Source: Lactarius indigo
Lineage: Eukaryota; Basidiomycota; Agaricomycetes; Russulales; Russulaceae
Length of the DNA: 64,000 bases
Reading direction: 5' to 3'
NCBI GenBank assembly: GCA_025766275.1
Contig: JAFKAC010000161.1
Location: 38,892-102,891 of the forward strand
Shown here piece by piece: positions 1 through 10,088 of the stretch (position 1 is its first letter; every line of letters starts with the position of its first letter). Below the pieces are notes generated by a model that was given only the letters and a program-made list of their open reading frames with translations, was not told the origin of the DNA and did no database searches. A program made the position numbers and the translations under genes.

Positions 1-1269
1 AATCTGCACGTTTACCAAGTAAATCACACGCGTGTGTGAAAGGAAGACGTGTACTCGCCGTAGCCTCGCGTTTCACGACCTTGACGACCCAGGGTCTATT
101 GTCCTCCCCGTCTGGGACCTGCGGGCCAAAGCGGATGACATGCAAGTATGTCATTTGACGGTTGACAGACGATAGTTCTTTCCCGAGCTCGTCGAGAGCG
201 ACAAGTCGAATGGCGATGCGGACCCCTTCCTCGGTGGCGGCCGCAGCATCATTATCCAAGACTGCAAGCGCGGGACCTGAAACAGATTGGTTCTGGGCAC
301 GCCGGCGAAAATGCAATGCCGCGAAGCGGCGTCTGCGTGCGTTCTCTTGGTTCTCGAGCGTAGGGGCAGGGGTCGTCACGATGGTTTGGGTGGGTGCCTC
401 TGATACCTCTGATACCTCGGTCGTGACCACAGCTTTGTCGGCTTTGGGTGTTTTTTCCGCATCGGCTACCGGGACACCGTGCCCCATGTGCTCGAATCGA
501 CCAAGCTCGATCGTTGCACCGTCCTCGAGCGTGAGTAGGCGACCGAAACCACCTTCGGTACTGGATTCGTAGACAGTGATGCGATCAAGATTCTCAGAAA
601 GACTTGAGTGGTTGGAAACGATGACCTGGACGGTGATGTTACATTTAGGAGCATCGCAGTCGTACTCGAATTCGAGAGCGTGATTATTATGGGATTCTGC
701 GTTAGCGGGATCTTCAGATGGATCTTCGGACGGCTGGAGTGTAACCGGGGAGAGTTTGAGAGTGGGTCGTTTTAGATTGACTAAGGCTTGCAACGTAGTC
801 GTAGGTTGAATTGTCTGGGAGAAGGTCAGTATATGCGATCAAGACGGAGAAAGGTGTGTGCACCTCTTTGCTCGTCTCTACCCATCGCCTGACTATTTCT
901 GGTGTGAGATAGTCGGAGAGAGTACCTTTCTTCGTATCCCCCGACTGGGCCCAAGCTGGGCCATCACTAACAATACCTATATTTGGTCCGAAGAGTGTCT
1001 CTTGTCTTTTCTCCGTTTGGGGTTCCGTAGAAACTGCCTCAACACCGGTGGTGGTAGGTGGTGGGTTATCTGTGCCCGCAGCAAGGGCAGTTGCTCTTCG
1101 TGAGGTGTTGGTGTCGGTCCTAGCGAGGTAAGGGGTCGCCCGCAGTCTCCTGGTGCGGTTCCATGCTGAGTACTGCTGAGAGTCTGCGGCAAGGTAATAG
1201 TTCCTTATCATCTCTGAACTAGAAAAGCGGTTTCAGACAAGACTTACACCAATCCGAAAATGAAGGCAT
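1..1269 (-). CDS. MGRN1/RNF157/LUL-type RING E3 ubiquitin ligase, partial (3' end cut by window edge)
   Basis: The reverse strand encodes the region upstream of the RING in the MGRN1/LUL family, whose members are ubiquitin ligases. I see the segment LVNLKRPTLKLSPV, then an acidic stretch leading into CDAPKCNITVQVIV, and later YLHVIRFGPQ and WVVKVVKREAT. These match my recollection of the domain that precedes the C3HC4 RING; the RING itself lies beyond position 1 and is not seen. The N-terminal exon (about 840-1211) is joined in frame through a short intron with a TACTGAC branch point. A first mini-exon beginning MPSFSD at 1269 is plausible but uncertain; Met at 1209 is the alternative start. 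The last intron (4-58) appears to use a GC donor, because that join restores KREATI. The family call rests on motif memory, so treat it as good but unproven. Confidence 0.6.
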
Positions 1270-1763
1270 GGCAAATGTGCAAGAGGGAAAGGGAAGGGGG
1301 AAGTGGATATGCCTCACCACCTGAGTCCGAGTAACTCCTAACCTAAGATGGTGTGTGATTCCCCGCGGACGGCTCCTTGCCTTGGTCAGCGGATTCGGCG
1401 ACGGCGACAATGTTTGCCGAATGAGCGTGTCGTGTTCACAAAGTCAACTGGTCAGCAGTATCGTACTTTGTGCTCCTAGTCTCTCGTCGTCGTGAGGTGA
1501 GCCGATATTTAAGCCTGCCCGGCTGCAGATGTACCGTCTGTTTGCATCCGATTTTCCGACTTCGGATAAGAATAGCCCTTGGGAACGCCCCAATGCGGCT
1601 ATCTCTTACTTTGGGTCAACCGTGTTCCCACACACCATCAACCCGACCAAGTCTCGGCACTCAAAAATAGCACGAAACCATATGGCATGCGCATTGTGGG
1701 TTCATATCGTGCATAAGGATGGGATCGATGAGAAAAATAGTAAAAACACAATAATCGGTGACC
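1270..1763. other. Intergenic, RING ligase 5' side / RPL28 3' side
   Basis: About 490 bases between two reverse-strand genes. It presumably holds the promoter and 5' UTR of the RING ligase and the 3' UTR of RPL28. Short open frames here show no family resemblance. Confidence 0.5.
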
Positions 1764-2363
1764 TCAAGCGACCAATTTCACAACACCACCCGCAGCTTTA
1801 ATTTTGGCCCTACAACAACTTATTAGCAGATTCCAAGCAAGTAGCGTAGACAACGTACTCTGCTTTCTCGGAGACGAATCGTGCCTTTACGATTAGCGGC
1901 AAGTTGGGAAGCCTAGCGACCTTCAATACCATGTCGAACGACAACGGCTAACCACAAGCACCCACCGGCCGTTGCCCAATACCTTGCTATAGCCATGGTG
2001 CAGCACATCCACCACCGGTACAACTTGCGACTTCTCCGTGAGGCCCTTCTTGTGCTCCTCCGGTACAAGCGTCCACAACTTATCCACGTTGATCGTCGGG
2101 TTCCATTGCCCATTGCGCGTCAAATGGAAACGGCGCATACCGACCTTACCGAAGTAACCCGGATGGTATTTATCAAAATTTGTTCTGAGTGAATGCAAAG
2201 CGCATTAGATATTGCGTTGTGGTAGATAACACACATACCGGTGGTGGTGCTGGCCGCCAGCAAGACCACGACCTCCGGGATGTTTCCGGTGCTTTCCTAC
2301 ACGGCCGTGGCCTGCTGAAACATGACCACGATGTTTGCGAGTCTTCGAGTGACGGGTCGGCAT
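1764..2363 (-). CDS. RPL28: 60S ribosomal protein uL15 (yeast L28, mammalian L27a)
   Basis: This is a cytosolic large-subunit ribosomal protein. Four exons join cleanly: 2239-2363, 1966-2184, 1859-1912 and 1764-1809, giving 148 codons, close to the usual 149 residues. The product starts [15 protein letters not shown], continues with the glycine/histidine-rich [12 protein letters not shown] loop, then [19 protein letters not shown], and ends [13 protein letters not shown]. All three introns have GT...AG ends; without splicing the frame breaks after GNGR. The start is fixed by the conserved MPTR N-terminus. The gene diverges from RPB11 across about 700 bases. No unusual residues were noticed; this is one of the most secure calls in the window. 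Confidence 0.95.
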
Positions 2364-3066
2364 CTTCTACATATCCCAAAAGTTAGATCACACCCGTACG
2401 CTGAAGCGCCAATCCACCGCGGAAATTGCCCTTCAAGACAACCGGATCTCAACGAGTACGATTCGTGGCACCCATGGAGAATATTGGGGGTATTCCCGAA
2501 GGTCAAGGGGGCAATGAACGACGTGCAACTCACCTTGAGGACGGATTGACTATACCTTCTGTACCGCCAAAATGAATTTTGCTTTCGGAGGCAACGAAAG
2601 TAAATTCAGGCGGAGTCAGAAGTGACACATTGGCCCGGCCCGGCGCCGACCAGTCTGGTGAACCGTCAACGACTGTCAGTGTGCTCAAGACTTGTAAGTA
2701 ACGCACCCTCCCGTTTGTTGTACTATGATGTCGGCTGTAAAGCCAAGCATTTATTGTCGGTGATATCGCATGATCATATAACGTGTCCTGACCTTCCCCG
2801 TTGTCTCGCGTCGCTATTCAACACCTGACGAACAATCCTTAGTGGTCCCAGAACACCCTTGAGTTGGGTCAACCGCAAGTGATTCGGGTGAGCATTCTTT
2901 TCGAATTTTGTGCCTAATATGATTATACTCTATACCTTATCTGTCAATCCGCTGAGTGCTCTGCACACTGGTGACAATACACTTATCAGTTCTGCTTATG
3001 ATTCACCAATTTCGTGATGTGATGACGCGTATATACCTAACGTCCGTTTGTTCTGTCAGCTATTCC
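2364..3066. promoter_or_regulatory. Divergent intergenic region, RPL28 / RPB11
   Basis: About 700 bases separate two divergently transcribed housekeeping genes, so both promoters must lie here. I see no coding sequence with family resemblance and no convincing TATA box tied to either start. Confidence 0.5.
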
Positions 3067-3610
3067 ATGAACGCGCCAAACAGATATGAGCTCTTCGTCC
3101 TTGACGAAGGCGAGAAGCCGTGCGTAGCTCCTCACATGCAGCCCGGAGGATATTCACCCCTAGATCCATCTGTGTAGGGTCGAAGTGACCGAGGACACGA
3201 AAATTCCAAATGCTGCGACCGTAAAAATCGTCAAGCAAGACCACACGCTTGGCAACATGATCCGCGGGTGTGTAAATTTACTTTTACGTCTTCATCGCTC
3301 TCACTCACGCACCTCTGTTTTTCGTAGCCAACTTCTCGCCATGCCACAGATCCTCTTCGCTGGTTATAAGGTACCCCATCCATTACACCCGTACTTCTTG
3401 GTCAAGATCCAGACGGACGGTACGATCACACCGACGGCTGCTCTCGAGCAGGCGTGCACAAAGCTAATTGGCACGTTGTCGTCGCTCGAGGCCAAGTTTA
3501 AGCGCGAGTTCTCTTTCAAGGATGTTGAAGGTGTCGCTACAGAAGACCCTTATGGTACCTCGAACGCGGGACCAACATGGGCTTCGGGGCGCGACTACAT
3601 GGACTTTTAA
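3067..3610 (+). CDS. RPB11: RNA polymerase II subunit RPB11
   Basis: RPB11 pairs with RPB3 as the eukaryotic counterpart of the bacterial alpha dimer in RNA polymerase II assembly. Three exons: 3067-3119, 3178-3267 and 3328-3610. The product starts MNAPNRYELFVLDEGEKP, continues into DTKIPNAATVKIVKQDHT with LGNMIR just after it, and contains QILFAGYKVPHPL, all hallmarks of the RPB11/alpha N-terminal-like fold. The C-terminus carries the helix that packs against RPB3 and a glycine/tryptophan-containing tail longer than in yeast. Both introns (58 and 60 nt) have GT...AG ends and leave the frame intact. The start is the conserved MNAP. Confidence 0.95.
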
Positions 3611-5247
3611 AGTTTAATAGTCATGCTACGGGATTTTGCTGTTGGTCGTCACCTGTATTTTACCCACGACGTTAGACTTGTATCTTACCAACTTTGTCTC
3701 TTGGGGTCTTCTTTTGTGGCGAACGCTATTTTGCGGTGTCACTGAGCCGCAATACGACTTTTTGGTAACATGTGGGCGCAAATTTCATCTCGCGCACAAA
3801 ACCAGCTAGCCATACTGAGCGCTTTTGTCTCATGGGTTGGTCTAATTTGGGGCCACACTCGGTGTTCGAGGGAAATTTCCGCGGAGCGGGGCACTTTGCC
3901 CGTCAATAGACCTAGGCCACAATTTTGCGAGTGTATTACTATTGGACGATACCCGTCTAAATTGAACAGATAACCAGAGCTTTCGCCATCCATCCATGCC
4001 GGCTTGCCATGATGTGCATCACGACTGTTGAGAGGGGTCAAGATAGTCGTCCCCCCTCGATAAACTGTATCCCATGAGAATCGGGCCAAATTGGGTCTGG
4101 AACCATCTTCCTTCGGACGAACACCTGCTCGCACGCCATCTTCCTTCGGACAGCCTTTTCCCAGATGGCTGTGGGGCCACCTGAGGGGTGGCTAATTTTG
4201 CCCATCACCTACAGGTCGCTGCGATATCGGTGCCACTAAATCGTCTCCTGTGATTTCGGCCCGTAGTCTCGAGACAGCGATCGCTGACCTGTGGTGATAA
4301 TCAAGTAAATGGGGTTTAAAAAACCCAGTATAGGGTTTCGCTTCAATTTTTTTTTTCCAGGTACGATGATTTGCTCCGAACGAGATAGAGAGATTATAGA
4401 ATGTCCCACACCGCCTCAGCGCCGGGGGTGGCAGGCCGCTGACTTTGTCCGTTTTCTGGCCATTAGTCAACTACTGTAGGGGCGGTGTACTTGCCTTCCT
4501 AGTATCACGTACGGCGTCACAGGTGCTGCGGAGACGCCGTATTGGGCGCCCCCAATTGGACGTATCACTCTGCACATTCTCATCTGTATCGACTAGTTGT
4601 GAACGGGCGATAGCTGAGACGTTGTGTACGGTCCGAACAGTGCGACGGTCAGTCGATGCGATCACGCGGGGACCATCAGCATCTTGGGCACCTTGGCGGT
4701 TGTTGCTTGAGGATTCGTATATTTTCGCAGCCCGCGACTGCCACGGCCGCGGCATTGCGGCCTTCGCCCCACTTGATCTGGATCACAACAGTGAGAAGCC
4801 CCGTATGGTGCCACAGAACTTTTCTCTCGTTCTGATCACCCATCATTGTTATTTCGTTTATTTTGCTCTTGGGCTCGGTGATACCAGGATGCCTTCCTAT
4901 GATGAGCTGAACCCTATCTCACGTACCTTGACGAAACACGTGGATTTAATCACAAGCAATTTTTATGATTGAGTGGAAGAATACAAAGCCCCCAGAATTA
5001 AATTGTTGTTTCCTACGGAGGCTTGTACAAGCTCCGGGCGCCACAATACAGCAGAACTGATTAGACCTGCGGAAGCTGATGGGGATAGCGCGCATAAGAG
5101 AAATAAAATAAATAAGAATGATCGGAAGGATACCGCGCATGTGACTATCTGGAGTAGCTGTTAGGTTCTCGTATGCTGTACAGTAGGTAAGCGACGGGGG
5201 ACATGACGGCAACCCCCATTTGCTCCACAGCCTGTGCCAAAATCCAA
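3611..5247. other. Convergent intergenic stretch without recognised gene
   Basis: About 1.6 kb between the 3' ends of RPB11 and MTG1. It contains a short direct repeat of the unit CCATCTTCCTTCGGA near 4108-4152. Open frames on both strands (for example 4445-4972 forward and 4471-4755 reverse) overlap each other and show no family motif or splice-supported continuation. I see no supported gene. Confidence 0.45.
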
Positions 5248-7148
5248 TCAGCCCGCACGCTGGGCCGCCAGCCGTGCCTTGGTACGCAGCGCCCGCTTTG
5301 CCCGTTTGTCGTCGCGTATGCGCTTGCGTTCCTGCGTAGTACTTACCGCCCCGCCTTCATCTTCCTCCTGTGCTTCCTCTGTCATAAAGCGCTCAATGCA
5401 CTCCTCCATGTGGGCCTGCACGACAGCGTCGCCCGTGTCGGCATTGGCCCGCCACTCGAGGTCGAGGCCCCAACCAGTGCGACGGGTGCTTGTGGCATTT
5501 CCTTCGTCTCTCCACCACCGCACGAACCAGCCCGCGGCACGGGGGAAGTCGGGTACCCCGCCGCGCTGCAGCATGCCGAGTCTGCGTGCTAGCGAGCCCA
5601 AAAATTCGTGCAAGTCGTCAGTCGCCATTGTTCCCTGAGGTAATAGCGTCAGATAAGCGGGCTCTGTTATCGTCGATCGGGGAAGGTAGGGCATCGATAA
5701 TTGTCGATTAATTCGAGGTGTATCTCCTGATGCACGGTAACGTACTGGTCCTATCGAGTGCATTAAGACGATATTGCAGGTAGGCGGCAAGCGCCTCATG
5801 GTCATATAGCCCTTCTTTGATACCGGCTATAACCGGCGAAAAGTGAGTTGCGGAAGCACATGTTCTGCCCAACCACCTACCGATCAGTGCCAATTTAACA
5901 CCTCGCTCAGCCCCTCTGTCCCCACGTCCTAGAAAAGGTAACATCACTCCTGGAGTGTCAAAAGAGTACACGAGCGGATCTTCCGACAATTTCAACCGTG
6001 TGGAGAGAGCTTTTGTTAGCCCTGGCTGGGCAGAAGTACGGAGGGCCTTCGGCGTCGCTGTGTATATACATATAAGATTTGTTAGTGCCTACAGTCGATA
6101 GGTATAAGGGAAACGCACGGCCGGGGATACCGACGGCCCTCAAGGCATTCAATAGCGTGGACTTGCCGACGTTGGGCATACCAACGACAAGTACATTTAG
6201 CTCAGGTATGTGTGGATATTTCCGGGCAATATCTATTCACGCCAGGCGGATAAACGGGAATCCGGCGTGAGAAGAGAAACGAGCCGGACGTACTCACGAG
6301 CAGGCCGCTCAGTGTTCTGAGATCGTTCGGCCTATTCCACGAGACGAACATCGTCCGCTGGTCGGGAAATTTTGCCGCCATGGCATTCTGGAAGGGCTGC
6401 GGTCCGTGTGATCAGCGGTCTCGGACCAGTACTTAGGCAGATGGACTTCATACCACGATGCCCCATTCAGGGACTAGGTCGCGTTTGTTGAACACGACTA
6501 CACGCTCACACACGCGGGCGCTGGCGTTTGGGGACGAAGCTGCGGCGTGTTCAGAGAGCCGTAAACGCTCTGTACGCCATCGGTTCAATGCTCCTGTGTG
6601 TAGGTCGATCGTATCAGCGACATGTTCCGCAAAAATCGGATTTCCAACCGCAAGTTATGCGTGAGGGTCCGGCACGAAATTTATGAGTGCCTCATTCCAG
6701 GCCTGCTGGAGCGCCCTCACGGAGGGGGGGGGGGGGAGGAGAAAAAGGGAAATCCACTGAGGAGCTAAGAACACTGGCAATCGAATCTCCGAGTAAGAAT
6801 ATGCCCGAGCATTTCGATTGATCACATGTCGGACACGCCCATTCACTGCGCACCCGCCGGGGACTCCACCCTAGACAACCAAAATAGCAACTGGGCGACA
6901 CGTGCGTTTCTGAAGTGCCGAGAACACACCGCTGTCGCCGGAACGGGGGTACTACGCGTCCTTGACGCAGTTCACTCACCCTCGAAGTTTTTGTTTACGC
7001 TCGTGAGAGGTAGGCGAGCGTCTCGCAACTCGAGAACCACGTCAGTGCGCGCTAGCAAGGCAGGAAGGATTCGAGAGAATTGCGTCATATGTCCAGGGTA
7101 CCATGATTGAGGCGGAGGTAATGGTGGAGACAAGAAACGCGACAGCAT
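5248..7148 (-). CDS. MTG1: Mitochondrial ribosome-associated GTPase 1 (MTG1/YlqF family)
   Basis: This is a circularly permuted GTPase that assists maturation of the large mitochondrial ribosomal subunit. The G motifs occur in the permuted order. DVVLELRDARLPLTS comes first, then NKRDL (G4), then GMPNVGKSTLLNALR (G1), then DTPGV (G3). The N-terminus MLSRFLSPPLPPPQ runs into WYPGHM, the typical YlqF opening, and is hydrophobic/basic as expected for mitochondrial import. The C-terminal exon carries FLGSLARRLGMLQRGG and FVRWWRDEG, then a lysine/arginine-rich tail. At least six introns are needed. One donor, GTGCGT after GIPG, restores PTPKALRTSAQPGL in frame. One intron holds a run of G at about 6722-6738. 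The exact exon around 6650-6720 is the least certain. Confidence 0.9.
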
Positions 7149-8062
7149 CGTGGCAAGTCCGTGGTGTGGAGGTCTAGAAGAACGCAGCGTCAGTTGTATG
7201 TCACTTAGGCGTTTGCGATCATGCGTGACGGCACTGGCACGCAGGAGAGCGCCAGATCACTGCAAAAAGCGAGGCCAACGCCCGCGCTTATGTTTGACGT
7301 ACATTTCTGACCCGGGAAATAAAAGGGTAGGGTACCCTCTGCCACGTTGGCCAGTTGTTCAGTGTCTTAGGCAACAACAGACGATAGCCGCGCCGGGCTG
7401 GTGGGACAGCCAAATAAGGAAATCCTGGTCTGGCAAGTCATCGATCAACCTGTCAAACCAAGACGCAACGGGAGTTTGGCGGGCACTGTCCTCATTGTCT
7501 TCCGACTCAACTCTCTCACTGGTGGTGACACCAACCCTGATCCGTCCCCCTTCCCACCTTTCTATGAAACAGAGAAGAGCACGGGGTTTGTAAACGTTTC
7601 TATCAATTCTTCCTGTAAATCACAGGCGTTCGGTTGAGCGGTAATCTACTTTCGAAGGAGAAATACAAAGAAATACTAAGATGACTGTTTGACGTTTTCG
7701 CAAGAGCTGGAAGGGTACTGGCTGCAGTGGTAAAAAAAAAAAAGGCGTATGAAATACATGTGGATGGTACTGATGTGTGAAAAGATCGCAAAAGCTGGCC
7801 GACATAACAGGATGAAATGAGGGGGATATGCATGAGAACGCAGAGCAACCGAAGGAAATGGGATCCAAGGATGAAAGCAAGAACAGATAAGAAAACAAAA
7901 ACTGAGGGTACCGATGAAAGTATAAATACGGGAAAGATACGATAAGCGGTGTGCACTGCCGGCCGCAGCACAAGACCGCAGCGTCAATCATCGCTTGTAA
8001 GCCAGGCTAGGTAAGGTTAGAAAGGTGTGCTATCGGGACTGGGGAGGACATGACGCACCAGT
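7149..8062. other. Intergenic: pyrimidine-rich on the reverse strand, possible orphan exon
   Basis: About 910 bases. The part at 7600-7990 is strongly pyrimidine-rich on the reverse strand, like a fungal promoter and leader, and holds a short A-run near 7731-7743. The part at 7363-7575 carries a possible exon listed separately. Nothing else was recognised. Confidence 0.4.
7363..7575 (-). other. Possible unassigned coding exon
   Basis: A stop-free reverse-strand stretch of about 65 codons follows a textbook acceptor (pyrimidine tract then CATAG at about 7576). The predicted peptide is acidic, then WFDRLIDDLPDQDFLIWL, and ends at a TGA. It has no ATG of its own and no upstream partner exon that I can identify in the pyrimidine-rich DNA beyond it. 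I do not recognise a family. It could be the last exon of a small gene or a chance open frame. Confidence 0.2.
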
Positions 8063-8800
8063 TCAAACCCATGAATCCTTTCCAAGCCCAATCGCATCGA
8101 AACTTTTACCACTCCGGGTCCGCCGCTCCTCCAGGACCTGGACGGCATCGAGGTTTATCAGCTTCTCCGACGGTGGTGGCGACCCCTCCACCCAGCCCTT
8201 CCAGCCTTTGCGTGCTGCGGGACGCTTTTTGCGAGGTCGAGGTGCGGGAGGTGTTTCGGAATTGCCAGCGTGTGATTCGTCCAGGTCGGAATCATCTCCT
8301 GGAGTGTGTGGTCTCTTGGACGATGTCCGAGACGTGCTAGATGAGACGGAGGGATCCGGTGTCGTAGGAGGGGAGGAGGGCATAGGTGGTGGCGTGACCG
8401 ACACAGAACGCTGTGTGGTGGCGAGGTGCAACACCGGCCGGGAACCCCAGGCTGACGAAGACGGGGGTTCAAAAAGGAAATCTTTGGAATGTAAGGGAGT
8501 ATCGGCGATGGGGGGAACAGTATCGAGGTGAGCGCCCGATTCACCAATTACGGGCTCGTCCTGGGCCGATTTGGCCCTTTTCTTCACTCTTTCGCGCGCC
8601 TTTTTCTCCCTCCGCCTCTCCCGCTTCAGGTCGTCTCCCGACTCCACAGGGGCGTAACGAGGGACGCCATTTAGAAGGCTAGTAAGGACATCTCTAGGCG
8701 GTCGAGGGTCGAAATCGCCGGCGAAGACAGAAGTAGCGGTGCGACGACGACGTTTATAGGGTGGAACGGTGGAGAGATGGAAGGGGAGAGTAACGGCCAT
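8063..8800 (-). CDS. Hypothetical basic, serine/proline-rich nuclear protein
   Basis: This single-exon frame encodes 245 residues and starts MAVTLPFHLSTVPPYKRRRR. The protein is low complexity. A basic lysine/arginine cluster lies near residues 58-78 (RERRREKKARERVKKRAK), a serine/threonine/proline-rich middle lies near 125-170, and a second basic block (RPRKKRPAARKGWKGW) lies near 188-205. The end, LEERRTRSGKSFDAIGL, looks conserved-like but I do not recognise a domain. The two basic clusters suggest nuclear localisation, which is inference only. The ATG is the first in frame and sits downstream of a promoter-like region with TATATA near 8830. No introns are needed. Confidence 0.6.
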   Translation of the reverse strand: MAVTLPFHLSTVPPYKRRRRTATSVFAGDFDPRPPRDVLTSLLNGVPRYAPVESGDDLKRERRREKKARERVKKRAKSAQDEPVIGESGAHLDTVPPIADTPLHSKDFLFEPPSSSAWGSRPVLHLATTQRSVSVTPPPMPSSPPTTPDPSVSSSTSRTSSKRPHTPGDDSDLDESHAGNSETPPAPRPRKKRPAARKGWKGWVEGSPPPSEKLINLDAVQVLEERRTRSGKSFDAIGLGKDSWV

Positions 8801-9058
8801 GATATCAGGGTAAGGATGGTAGTGGGGGGTTATATATCGCAGGTGTTGGGTGAAGTGGTGAGCGTGGTGGCCTAATAAACAGACGAGTGAACGCCGGCTG
8901 TTATACTCAAACGGCAGTTTGTGAAACGTAAATAAATAGACGACACGTGGTTTTGTTTACCATTTCCCACAACCAGATAACACTACACCCCGTATTTATT
9001 TATTATTTGTCAGACAGAGAAGCTCCGATACTCCATCTGTGCGGCTTCCCTTCCATTT

Positions 9059-9103
9059 TACTATGCCTGATCACTCATTCGGACGGGACCACTGAGTCAG
9101 ACA
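9059..9103 (+). repeat. Inverted repeat, left copy
   Basis: This 45-base segment, beginning TACTATGCCTGATCACT, recurs in reverse complement at 10044-10088 with a single mismatch. The two copies flank about 940 bases. Flanking sequence outside the 45 bases does not match. This could be the termini of a decayed element or two copies of a dispersed repeat. Confidence 0.75.
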
Positions 9104-10043
9104 CTTCGATTTCCTCACTCATCTCTGGCTCAATTGCTACCAAATTAAATACATGATCCCTAGTACTACTCCTTAGTGTACTCGAACCGTTTTTTTGTTA
9201 AAATCCTGTTGTGTTACAAAGTTAGCAAAAAGGCTGTCTGTCACGCTCGCCGACCAATGCCGTTTCGGGGTTTGATTCAGTGGCTGACTACATTCCAAAA
9301 TTGGAAGGACATCCAAGTGGTCTCCATCTCGACTCTTCGCTCATACCTGTGGATCGTTGGAAGGTTGCGCACAATGAGAAAATGAGCAAAATCACCAGTA
9401 GTTTTTTTGAGAAACCATAGGGGATGTCAATTTAGGAGAAATCAAGTCGTATCGTGTTGCCAATAGATCGGCTGGGGTGCATACTGAAGGGACGCACATC
9501 GGTCAACTCAAGGGTCAACTTACAACAACAGACCCAGCTCTTGTCTCACATACGAAGCTGCTTTGAACAAACCCATTTGTGAAAGAAAAACCCTACATAT
9601 AACAAAGAGGTCTGAGAACAAGACAGCCGAATTATAGGTGGCCCACCACTGGCAGGTGATGACCACACTGGAGCTGGAGGAAACAACGAAATTGCATGCT
9701 TGACCCTACCTCACCGGCCTCACCCCCCACATCCTCCAAAAATGATAGCATCTTCTAGTACCTACATGACCCCAACTAATCACTATATTCACCAATGCCC
9801 GATGCCTTCTCTTGAGGTACCAGTCCTTCAAGTTCAACCTCCACCTGCTTATTATGTAGTATCTCAGGCTTATAATTCTAATACACAGACTTAACCTTAT
9901 AGCTAGATTTACAGTACCTTCACATAACGAGAATAGCTACATCTTGCCTAACATTCGCCGACACTGCGCAATCCGAGTTTCAGCAGCTGCACGGTCAAGC
10001 GGGGTTCCAAACTTTCCAAAATAGGGCCGTGACCAAGCGTGAC

Positions 10044-10088
10044 TGTCTGACTCAGTGGTCCCGTCCGAATCAGTGATCAGGCATAGTA
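10044..10088 (-). repeat. Inverted repeat, right copy
   Basis: Partner of the 45-base segment at 9059-9103, in opposite orientation, 44 of 45 bases identical. In one frame both copies read LIT-x-SDGTTESD, so the shared block may be a piece of a former coding sequence rather than a terminal repeat. Confidence 0.75.

Noticed and set aside
3739..4134. 131-codon reverse open frame
   Set aside because: No recognisable domain, and it overlaps the short direct repeat; not supported as a gene.
4445..4972. 175-codon forward open frame with an overlapping reverse frame
   Set aside because: No family motif, no regular splice signals, and the reverse strand is equally open. Composition looks non-coding.
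7603..7991. Three overlapping reverse frames rich in Phe/Ser/Leu
   Set aside because: They reflect the pyrimidine-rich strand of a promoter-like region, not a membrane protein.
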